From the NCBI GenBank assembly GCA_009773615.1, contig WSYA01000034.1, forward strand, positions 1 to 40,613: a DNA stretch of 40,613 nt, read 5' to 3'. Under the pieces are notes generated by a model. It ran no database searches. It was given only the letters and a program-made list of their open reading frames with translations, and was not told where the DNA came from. Origin of the DNA: Gallionellaceae bacterium. Its GTDB lineage: Bacteria > Pseudomonadota > Gammaproteobacteria > Burkholderiales > Gallionellaceae. The translations under genes were made by a program, and so were the position numbers. Shown here piece by piece: positions 32,785 through 40,613 of the stretch. How positions within the stretch are numbered: position 1 is the stretch's first letter; each line of letters starts with the position of its first letter.

Positions 32785-34231
32785 AAAAAGAGAAGGTGGA
32801 AACCAGATGCCCGTTTGAGCGGACGGGCAGACTATCACGCAGCTCGCACGCGGTAAACTGCCCGACAGCGCCGGTCGCGGGGGCTGCGTGCTGATCGGGC
32901 CACAGCACTAAAATACCGCGCGCACCGTTCTGCGGCGAGCCGAACCACACATCGAACTGATCGTAACGTGTGTCCATTACCTGAACCGGAGAGGGGCGTG
33001 CGTACCACGCCAAACGGCTGGCGTAGGTCCAATTGCTGGTGAACAACAACGGCGCGCGCTCTGCTGTTTCGGCACTCATCTGCACGCGCAGCTGTTCGGC
33101 ACGCTGTGCGGCCTGCTCCCATCCGTACAGATCGCGCATCGGATTGGCGTTGTCTTTGAACGGCATCCAGGGCGAGATGAGCTCGCTAAATACCAGTGCG
33201 ATTGCCACAACGGCATATACAGCAGCGCTGCACGCCCCGATGCGCACCCAAAGCAAACTCCAATGGCGATGCAGCCAATATGCAGTGAGCGGTGCCAGCC
33301 CGGCCCAGCCGAGCGCAGTCCAATGCGGTAGCGTCATTTCATAACCGCCGCCCCAGCCGAACAACAACAATACCGGCAAGGCCAGCGAAAAACACATCCA
33401 CACGCCGCTTTCGCGCCAGTATCGCAAGGAAGCGGCAATCGCGATCAAACCGAACAGCACCAAGCCGGGGCCGTAAGCCAGAATTTGCGCAGCCTGCGAA
33501 AGCAGAAAGCGCTGCAATTCCCAACTCGGCTTACCCGTACCGTGATGCAATTGATAGGCGAAAGAAATCCAATCGTGGCGATAGTTCCAATACAGGATGG
33601 GCAAGATCAGCAAGGCGCCCAGCAACACTGCCAGCCAAGGCCACGGACTGCGCAACTGACGCCACTGCCTGCTCATGACCAGCGCCAGCAACACGGTCGC
33701 CAGCAAAGTGATGGCGGTGTATTTCGACAGCGCGGCCAGCCCCAGCAGCACGCCCAGCCATAACCAGTGCTGCGCGCGGCCTGCGACCATCACCCCGTGC
33801 AGCACCCACAGCAGCGACAAACCGAGCAACAATAGTGGCGTGTCCGGCAACATGGACATGCCGATCAGTTGGAACATCACCCCCGAATTCAGCAGCGCAA
33901 CGCTGGTAAATCCCATCCACGGCGTTTCATGCGGGAACAGAGTGAGCGTCACGCGGTACAGCACCCAGCTCGTGCAGGCGAACAACAACATCGGCACAAC
34001 ACGCATCGCCAAGTTTGAATCGCCGAACTGCAACGCGGCGGCTTGCAGCCAACCGATCATCGGCGGATGGTCGAAATAGCTCCAGTCCATATGCAAACCG
34101 TAAAGCGCATAGTGCGCTTCGTCCACGCTCAACCCCACCGCATTGGACGAAAATAAACGCAACAGCATACTCGCTGCTATCAGCAGCAATGTGGCTTGTA
34201 ACGGGGTCAGGCGCTTAAAGAAATTGAGCAT
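32759..34231 (-). CDS. ArnT-like integral-membrane glycosyltransferase (GT83/PMT type)
   Basis: The 490-residue protein has about 12 membrane segments and a C-terminal periplasmic domain (about 375-490). After the first segment the acidic motif VDEAHYALYG and SYFDHPPMIGW are typical of PMT/ArnT-family lipid-linked sugar transferases. ArnT moves 4-amino-arabinose from its undecaprenyl carrier to lipid A. The assignment to lipid A here is inferred from the ArnD-like neighbour. The substrate may be a different amino sugar. A REP-like double hairpin separates it from xseA. Confidence 0.85.
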   Translation of the reverse strand: MLNFFKRLTPLQATLLLIAASMLLRLFSSNAVGLSVDEAHYALYGLHMDWSYFDHPPMIGWLQAAALQFGDSNLAMRVVPMLLFACTSWVLYRVTLTLFPHETPWMGFTSVALLNSGVMFQLIGMSMLPDTPLLLLGLSLLWVLHGVMVAGRAQHWLWLGVLLGLAALSKYTAITLLATVLLALVMSRQWRQLRSPWPWLAVLLGALLILPILYWNYRHDWISFAYQLHHGTGKPSWELQRFLLSQAAQILAYGPGLVLFGLIAIAASLRYWRESGVWMCFSLALPVLLLFGWGGGYEMTLPHWTALGWAGLAPLTAYWLHRHWSLLWVRIGACSAAVYAVVAIALVFSELISPWMPFKDNANPMRDLYGWEQAAQRAEQLRVQMSAETAERAPLLFTSNWTYASRLAWYARPSPVQVMDTRYDQFDVWFGSPQNGARGILVLWPDQHAAPATGAVGQFTACELRDSLPVRSNGHLVSTFSFYACHGFKN

Positions 34232-34337
34232 GAATGATCAACGGAGGGCAGCACAGGAATTTATAGACGGCGCGAATTCTATCCCATTGAACGGGGTGAA
34301 TCACCTCGCATGACAAAACGTGAGCGTATCTTCGTAA

Positions 34338-34387
34338 GAGCGAGCCTTGCTCGCGAATAGTCACAATATCGCGAGCAAGGCTCGCTC
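34338..34387. repeat. REP-like double hairpin
   Basis: GAGCGAGCCTTGCTCGCGA (34338-34356) is repeated as a perfect 19-base inverted copy (34369-34387) with a 12-base loop. Each arm is itself a small hairpin (GCGAGC-CTT-GCTCGC), so the element is a pair of facing REP units. It sits just past the xseA stop and may serve as a transcription barrier. Confidence 0.8.
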
Positions 34388-34391
34388 AGTT

Positions 34392-35729
34392 TCAGGTTCT
34401 ATTACCGCCCTTTTCCTTCACCTCGGCACGCGCCCACCCCTGCGCGAACGTCACATCAAGCCTTGCACCTAGGGCAATTTGCGCGCTGTCCACCACGATC
34501 TTGCCGTGTTCGTCGCGCACCATGCTGTAGCCACGCGCCAATACTTGTCTGGGGTCGAGATGCTGCAAATGCTGCTGCAAGGTAGTGAGGCGCGATGCGC
34601 GACGCTCCAAGTTGTGCGCCATAACCTCGTGCAGGCGATGCGCATAACCCGTTTGCCGCATTTGCAATTCCGCCACATCGGGACGCACCGCGCGCAATCT
34701 TTGACGCAACGCCTGCCAGCGCCACTGCTGGTGTTGCACGGCGTGAGCTTGCGCCAGTTGCAAGCGCTGCTGTAATTGTTCCAGATGCTGGCGCTGCTGC
34801 TGCATGCGCTGCGCCGGATGAACCAAGCGCCGTTGCAGATAATCCAGTTGTTGCATGTGCTGCTCGAAGCGGCGCATCGAAGCGCGCGCAAGTCGCGCTG
34901 CACTGTGTTGCAAACGTTGCCCCAGCTCTGCGCCGTCCGGCGCAGCGGCTTGCGCGGCGGCGGTCGGCGTGGCGGCGCGCAAATCGGCGACAAAATCGGC
35001 GATGGTAAAGTCAGTCTCGTGCCCTACCCCGCTCACCACCGGAATGCGGCTGGTCGCAATCGCCCGCGCTACCACCTCCTCGTTGAACGCCCACAAATCC
35101 TCGATGCTGCCGCCGCCGCGACACACGATCAGCGTATCGCATTCGCCGCGTTCGTTCGCCGCGCGGATGGCAGCGGCGATCTTCTGCCCCGCCCCTTCGC
35201 CCTGCACCGGCGTGGGATACAGCACCACCGGAATGCCCGGCATACGGTTCGCCAGCGTGCGCAACACATCGCGCAATGCCGCCGCCTGCGGCGAAGTTAC
35301 TATACCGATCTGGCGCGGCAAGAACGGTAACGCGCGTTTGCGCTCCGCATCGAACAGCCCCTCCTGCTCCAGTTTGCGCTTGAGCTTTTCGAACGCTTCG
35401 TACAGCGCCCCCAGTCCAGCCGGACGCATTTTCTCCAAGGTCAACTGAAAATCGCCGCGTGCCTCGTACAGCGTCGGCAAGGCCAGCACCTCGACCTGCA
35501 TACCGTTCGCGGGTTTGAAATCCAGATACTGGCTTTTGTGGCGGAACATCACGCAGCGCACCTGCGCCGCTTCGTCCTTCAAAGAAAAATACCAGTGCCC
35601 GGAAGCTGCGCCCACGAAATTCGAAATCTCGCCGCGCACCCATACCAGCGGTAGCCCCGCCTCTATCACCTGCTTCGCCGCCGAGTTGAACTCGCGCACA
35701 CTCAACACTGTATTTTTATCAAAACTCAT
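34392..35729 (-). CDS. xseA: Exodeoxyribonuclease VII large subunit
   Basis: XseA with XseB degrades single-stranded DNA from both ends. The 445 residues contain the N-terminal OB-fold (VWVRGEISNFVGAASGHWYF), the catalytic domain (IGIVTSPQAAALRDVL, CRGGGSIEDLWAFNEE, SGVGHETDFTIADFVAD) and a long Gln/Leu-rich coiled coil (about 285-350) ending in a small C-terminal segment (LARGYSMVRDEHGKIV). The ATG follows GGAAAAAA. No xseB is seen nearby, as is common. The gene is transcribed away from the gene-free region at 35730-36319. Confidence 0.96.
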   Translation of the reverse strand: MSFDKNTVLSVREFNSAAKQVIEAGLPLVWVRGEISNFVGAASGHWYFSLKDEAAQVRCVMFRHKSQYLDFKPANGMQVEVLALPTLYEARGDFQLTLEKMRPAGLGALYEAFEKLKRKLEQEGLFDAERKRALPFLPRQIGIVTSPQAAALRDVLRTLANRMPGIPVVLYPTPVQGEGAGQKIAAAIRAANERGECDTLIVCRGGGSIEDLWAFNEEVVARAIATSRIPVVSGVGHETDFTIADFVADLRAATPTAAAQAAAPDGAELGQRLQHSAARLARASMRRFEQHMQQLDYLQRRLVHPAQRMQQQRQHLEQLQQRLQLAQAHAVQHQQWRWQALRQRLRAVRPDVAELQMRQTGYAHRLHEVMAHNLERRASRLTTLQQHLQHLDPRQVLARGYSMVRDEHGKIVVDSAQIALGARLDVTFAQGWARAEVKEKGGNRT

Positions 35730-35771
35730 TTTTTTCCAAACTATTTAATCATTCGCATGAAAACGGGGGGA

Positions 35772-35866
35772 TTAGGGTGTGCTTTGCGGTGTCAATTCCG
35801 CCCTACCTTTGGTTGGCTACGGATTGCCTACCTTTGGCGCACCACGGTTCATGGAATGCACCCTAC
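35772..35866. repeat. Interspersed intergenic repeat
   Basis: Outer arms TAGGGTG (35773-35779) and CACCCTA (35859-35865) enclose two direct copies of CTACCTTTGG (35803-35812, 35828-35837) and the phrase GCACCACGGTTCATGGAATG. I recognise this as a widespread proteobacterial intergenic repeat. It is on the xseA side of the region and is not coding. Confidence 0.65.
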
Positions 35867-36319
35867 ACCAACTTACCCGCCCCCCCTATATCTGAATTTC
35901 TTTTGCTGACAATCGCTTAGGAAAACATGAGTTATTTACAGTCAATTTTTCCTAAAATTAACCCCAATAGCATATTGACAATCCAAAATAATGCACAACC
36001 CCAGCATTGACGGCACTTGGCGAGGATATCCCCATGTTCACCAATTGCAACTTACAACAACTCATTGTTTTATAACAACTTAACTCAAGTGCAAAAATTA
36101 GGCAATCCTGTAAAAACCGTTATTTACCTAGGGGATAGCCCCTGCTCCATCACAATCATCCACAAAGTTATCCACAGTTTTTGTGCATAAACCAAAAACC
36201 GCTTATGCCGTGCAGAGTTAGCCGAAATTATGGGTCGCATGCAGGATGAATCTTGCTCAATCAGAGGCGACAAGATACAGTTCGCGCTTCGCGAATTTAA
36301 GCATATCTGGAGAAGTTGC
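35867..36319. other. AT-rich gene-free region with a cluster of DnaA boxes
   Basis: No convincing coding sequence lies here. Two perfect DnaA boxes of the form TTATNCACA face each other: TTATCCACA at 36169-36177 and TTATGCACA on the minus strand at 36182-36190. Three one-mismatch sites are TCATCCACA at 36157-36165, TAATGCACA at 35989-35997 and TTATTTACA at 35932-35940. A small palindrome AGGGG-ATAG-CCCCT is at 36131-36144. The region divides minus-strand xseA from plus-strand exbB. It could be a DnaA-controlled promoter, a titration site, or an origin. Confidence 0.5.
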
Positions 36320-36925
36320 GTGTTCACTATTGTCGAAGCTGCCGGTTGGCCCATTTGGTTTTTGATCGCCGCATCCGTCGTCGCTGTGGCGCTGATCGCG
36401 GAACGTCTGATTTTCCTGCGCTCCAACAGCATCGCCCCTTCCGGCTTGCTGGACGAAACCGTCAAGGAGCTGAAGCAAAGCGGTGTCAGCGCGCAGATGC
36501 TTAAAAAGTTAAGCGACGGCTCTCCGCTGGGGCGCGTGTTCGCTGCGGGACTGAAAAATATCAAGAACCCTCCCGAGATTATGAAAGAGTCCATCGAAGA
36601 AGCCGGACGCGCAAGCAGCCATGAGATGGAGCGCTTTCTCACTACGCTGGGCACCATCGCTTCCATCAGCCCACTGCTCGGGCTGTTCGGCACAGTGGTC
36701 GGCATGATCGAGATTTTCGGCGCGCAGAACGCGGGCGGCAGCAATCCGGCAGAGTTGGCGCACGGCATTTCGGTTGCGCTATACAACACGGCGTTCGGTT
36801 TGATCGTTGCCGTTCCCAGCATGATCTTCTACCGCCATTTCCGCGCCAAGGTGGATAGCCTCACCTTCGAGATGGAACAGCAAGCCATCAAATTAGTAGA
36901 AATCGTACACGGCGAACGCAAATGA
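36320..36925 (+). CDS. exbB: MotA/TolQ/ExbB-family proton channel
   Basis: This 201-residue protein has three membrane segments and the family signature (LTTLGTIASISPLLGLFGTV then VVGMIEIFGA, and ISVALYNTAFGLIVAVPSMI). It is probably the ion channel of an ExbB-ExbD or TolQ-TolR-like pair, distinct from the set at 14533-15606. The frame is open from 36230, but GTG at 36320 has GGAGAAG six bases before it and begins right before the first membrane segment, so I choose it. It heads the exbD-lpxK-Trm112-kdsB-adk operon. TolB, TolA and Pal genes are not nearby. Confidence 0.88.
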   Translation: MFTIVEAAGWPIWFLIAASVVAVALIAERLIFLRSNSIAPSGLLDETVKELKQSGVSAQMLKKLSDGSPLGRVFAAGLKNIKNPPEIMKESIEEAGRASSHEMERFLTTLGTIASISPLLGLFGTVVGMIEIFGAQNAGGSNPAELAHGISVALYNTAFGLIVAVPSMIFYRHFRAKVDSLTFEMEQQAIKLVEIVHGERK

Positions 36926-37344
36926 ATTTCCAACGCGGCCGCACCCGGGATGAGCCGGAGATCAATTTGATCCCGATGATCGACGTATTGCTGGTGATCC
37001 TGATCTTTCTGATGGTCACCACCAGTTACGCGAAATATGCCGAGTTGCAGATCAATTTACCCAAAGCCGCAGGCGAATCAGGCAGCGGCACAGCCAACAA
37101 ACAGATTGTCGTGGCAGTGGATTCGTCCGAGCAATACGCGATCAACAACACACACGCCACATTCTCCGGCATAGACAATTTTGCGCAGACATTGCGCAAG
37201 GCTGCCGGAGATGAAGCAGAACCGACCATCATCATCAGCGCCGATGCCAAAGCCCCTCATCAATCCGTGATCAATATCATGGAAGCCGCACGGGTAGCCG
37301 GATTCGGGCGAATCACGTTCACCACGCAAAACCCGGCGAAGTAA
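36922..37344 (+). CDS. exbD: ExbD/TolR-family protein
   Basis: The 140 residues hold a single membrane segment with the essential Asp (PEINLIPMIDVLLVILIFLM) and a periplasmic domain ending RITFTTQNPAK. It pairs with the ExbB encoded just upstream; the start overlaps that stop (ATGA). In many betaproteobacteria this pair precedes lpxK, and the periplasmic partner has not been established in this window. Confidence 0.9.
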   Translation: MNFQRGRTRDEPEINLIPMIDVLLVILIFLMVTTSYAKYAELQINLPKAAGESGSGTANKQIVVAVDSSEQYAINNTHATFSGIDNFAQTLRKAAGDEAEPTIIISADAKAPHQSVINIMEAARVAGFGRITFTTQNPAK

Positions 37345-37359
37345 ACGTTCAATAACCGC

Positions 37360-38346
37360 ATGAACGGGCTGGAAAAATACTGGTACCACATCACGCCTTT
37401 CCATCTACTGCTCTGGCCCGCGAGCCTGCTCTTCCTTGTGCTGGTCGCCGTACGCCGCACGCTCTACCGCACTGGTGCGTTGCGCAGCATCAGGCTTCCC
37501 GTTCCCGTCATCATCGTCGGCAACATCAGCGTCGGCGGCACCGGCAAAACTCCACTCACCTTATGGCTGGCGCAACGATTGCTGGATGAAGGTTGGCATC
37601 CCGCTATCATCAGCCGTGGCTATAGCAAGGCCAGACAAACCCCATTGAACGCTCCCCGCGCTGTAGTCCTGAACGACTCGCCCGACGAGGTAGGCGACGA
37701 ACCCCTGCTGATGGTGCAGCGCGACCTGTGTCCGGTGTGGATAGGCCGTGACCGTCCTGCGGTGGCACAGGCAATGCTGCAAGCCCACCCGGAGTGCGAC
37801 GTCATCCTGAGCGATGACGGCTTGCAGCACTACCGTTTGCAGCGCGACATCGAGATCGTGGTAATAGACGGCAAGCGACGTTTCGGCAACGGGCTGCTGC
37901 TTCCGGCGGGGCCGCTGCGCGAACCGGTGTCGCGTTTGCACACGGTGGACATCGTGGTCATCAACAGCGGCACAGCGACAGGTGATGAATATGCCATGCA
38001 ACTCGATGGTTCGCTGTTTTATAACCTGCTCAATCCGAACACGACATGTACTGCCGCCGCGTTCGCCGGACAGCGCGTCCATGCCATCGCGGGCATCGGG
38101 CATCCCGGACGCTTCTTCACCCACCTCAAACAGCTGGGACTCGACGCACAGACACACGCCTTCCCCGACCATCACCGTTACACCGCTGCCGATATTGCGT
38201 TCAGCGACGCCGATGCGATACTCATGACGGAAAAAGATGCGGTAAAATGTGCCGCATTCGCCACCGAGCAATGCTGGGTGTTGCGTGTGGATGCGCGAAT
38301 TGATCCGGCTCTCGCCCAACTCATCATAGAAAAGATAAAACCATAA
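37360..38346 (+). CDS. lpxK: Tetraacyldisaccharide 4'-kinase
   Basis: LpxK adds the 4'-phosphate to the lipid A precursor at the inner membrane. The 328 residues include the N-terminal membrane segment ([20 protein letters not shown]), a P-loop [13 protein letters not shown], the catalytic [17 protein letters not shown] region and the C-terminal core ([21 protein letters not shown]). The TAA overlaps the following ATG (TAATG), so Trm112-like and kdsB genes are cotranscribed, a lipopolysaccharide module. The start lies 15 bases past exbD with a weak ribosome site. Confidence 0.96.
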   Translation: MNGLEKYWYHITPFHLLLWPASLLFLVLVAVRRTLYRTGALRSIRLPVPVIIVGNISVGGTGKTPLTLWLAQRLLDEGWHPAIISRGYSKARQTPLNAPRAVVLNDSPDEVGDEPLLMVQRDLCPVWIGRDRPAVAQAMLQAHPECDVILSDDGLQHYRLQRDIEIVVIDGKRRFGNGLLLPAGPLREPVSRLHTVDIVVINSGTATGDEYAMQLDGSLFYNLLNPNTTCTAAAFAGQRVHAIAGIGHPGRFFTHLKQLGLDAQTHAFPDHHRYTAADIAFSDADAILMTEKDAVKCAAFATEQCWVLRVDARIDPALAQLIIEKIKP

Positions 38347-38530
38347 TGGACGCCAAGCTTCTCGAAATCTTAGTTTGCCCGCTGTGCAAATCGCCGCTGA
38401 TCTATCGCAAGGCCGAACAGGAATTGATCTGCAAGGCAGACAAATTGGCCTACTCCATCAAAGACGACATTCCGGTGATGCTGGCCGACGAAGCACGCAA
38501 ACTCTCCCCGGAAGAAATCGAAAAACTCTG

Positions 38531-38531
<1 letters not shown>
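38346..38531 (+). CDS. Trm112/YcaR-family small zinc-ribbon-like protein
   Basis: This 61-residue protein reads [18 protein letters not shown] and ends [13 protein letters not shown] plus a short charged tail. The family in proteobacteria (YcaR) is always encoded between lpxK and kdsB, and its exact role is unknown; in eukaryotes Trm112 activates methyltransferases. CPLC and a later Cys (ICKADK) are the only possible metal ligands. It overlaps both neighbours, by one base each (TAATG, TGATG). Confidence 0.92.
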
Positions 38532-39963
<1,432 letters not shown>

Positions 39964-40038
39964 CCTCAAAATGACCTCCCCCTTCCATCTCGGGAGTAAG
40001 GGAGAGTTCCGATGTTTTATTTGCAGCTGGAGTAATAG

Positions 40039-40434
40039 ATGAACAAACCCGTTCTCACACTGGCCGACGCAAAACGCGTCGCCGCTGCTGCCGAGGCCGA
40101 GGCGCTAGCCAATGAATGGAAAGTGGCTATCGCCGTAGTCGATGACGGCGGACATCTGCTGTATATGCAGCGCAATCACGACACGCGTTTCGGGAGCGTG
40201 GAAACCGCGACAGCCAAAGCACACATGGCCGCCGCTTTGCATATCCCCACTAAAGTTTCCGAAGACGCGGTGATGAGCGGGCGCTTGATTCACCTCGCCC
40301 TGCCCGGCGTGATTCCCGCCGAAGGCGGCGTTCCGCTGTTACGCGATGGCGTCGTGATCGGCGCGCTCGGCATCAGCGGCGTGCGCTCGTTTCAAGATGG
40401 ACAGATCGCCGCCGCCGGAGCGAATGCGCTGTGA
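40039..40434 (+). CDS. GlcG/HbpS-family protein
   Basis: The 131-residue protein matches the GlcG/HbpS family (DUF336): LTLADAKRVAAAAEAEALANE at the N-terminus (partial), VAIAVVDDGGHLLYMQRNHD, and GGVPLLRDGVVIGALGISG. Members bind haem or support glycolate or sugar metabolism; the function is not established and no haem ligand can be assigned by eye. GGAG lies 8 bases before the ATG. It stands apart from adk and could have its own promoter within 39964-40038. Confidence 0.85.
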   Translation: MNKPVLTLADAKRVAAAAEAEALANEWKVAIAVVDDGGHLLYMQRNHDTRFGSVETATAKAHMAAALHIPTKVSEDAVMSGRLIHLALPGVIPAEGGVPLLRDGVVIGALGISGVRSFQDGQIAAAGANAL

Positions 40435-40535
40435 TTGCGAACTTAGATTAAGTTTGATCAGTTGAACGCGGGCAAGCAGCCCTGTTCGGCGGCGCCGGAT
40501 CTTTGTTGTTTGAGAGAGCTAAGTGACATTTCGTG

Positions 40536-40555
40536 GAGGTTTTTTGCCTCTTTTT
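40536..40555 (+). terminator. Weak hairpin with a T-run
   Basis: GAGG (40536-40539), a seven-base loop, and CCTC (40547-40550) are followed by TTTTT. The stem is only 4 pairs, so the call is weak. The rest of 40435-40613 shows no gene; a GGGC/GCCC mini-hairpin is at 40470-40482 and the sequence around 40485-40520 may be a decayed intergenic repeat. Confidence 0.25.
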
Positions 40556-40613
40556 CGTGCCAAATGTTCTGCCACCAAGACCCGTTTCCGATCTTTCGAA
40601 AGCCCTCTGTGTC

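Noticed and set aside
35867..36319. Chromosomal replication origin
   Set aside because: DnaA boxes and the strand switch are suggestive, but no dnaA, dnaN, gidA or rpmH is nearby and I see no strand-skew change by eye. Kept as a finding with other explanations.
36230..36319. Longer N-terminus of ExbB starting at ATG 36230
   Set aside because: The 30 extra residues have no family match, while GTG at 36320 has a good ribosome site and begins right before the first membrane segment.

Overview
The window looks like a piece of a betaproteobacterial chromosome. The block exbB-exbD-lpxK-Trm112-kdsB-adk, the mutL...miaA order and the Mfd, PntAB and XseA sequences all fit, and a Gallionellaceae/Nitrosomonadales-type lineage is my best guess, by inference only. 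Coding density is high and most genes are in tightly overlapping operons. Several genes carry apparent frameshifts (copper-storage protein, TonB-dependent receptor, mutL), so either assembly errors or real gene decay must be kept in mind.

Layout. 1-110: probable edge of an insertion sequence. 146-837: a decayed copy of the mfd 3' end followed by a HigBA-type toxin-antitoxin (TA) pair. 866-5138 (-): djlA-mfd. 5316-8636 (-): a large MASE1-PAS-GGDEF-EAL protein. 8690-11698 (-): pntA-pntB transhydrogenase, with a hairpin in the leader. 11879-14320 (-): a Tat-exported copper-storage-like protein (broken frame) and a second GGDEF-EAL protein. 14533-19943 (-): an operon for TonB-dependent receptor (frameshifted), PepSY membrane protein, TonB, ExbB and ExbD, probably metal or siderophore uptake with inner-membrane reduction. 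20050-24525 (-): tolC-macA-macB(ATPase)-macB(permease) efflux operon. 24669-26434 (+): mutL, with a deletion that removes a conserved ATPase motif. 26497-27042 (+): YefM-YoeB TA with its palindromic operator. 27106-27190: interspersed palindrome. 27196-27405: second, shortened copy of the mutL 3' end. 27431-30181 (+): flavin-type oxidase-like protein, MFS transporter, miaA. 30184-35729 (-): HDOD protein, then an ArnT-like glycosyltransferase / PAP2 phosphatase / ArnD-like deformylase trio, then xseA. 35730-36319: gene-free AT-rich region with an interspersed repeat and a cluster of DnaA boxes. 36320-39963 (+): exbB-exbD-lpxK-Trm112-kdsB-adk. 40039-40434 (+): GlcG/HbpS family protein.

The most striking pattern is that both TA modules sit directly behind a DNA-repair gene (mfd, mutL) and are flanked on the far side by a second, partial copy of that gene's 3' end in direct orientation. 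In the mutL case 7 of 9 differing codons are synonymous, so the extra copy looks like it diverged as part of a functional gene elsewhere before arriving here. This suggests TA cassettes arriving by recombination at the 3' ends of core genes, carrying a foreign replacement or spare gene end. Both of these repair genes also carry an in-frame palindromic repeat insertion.
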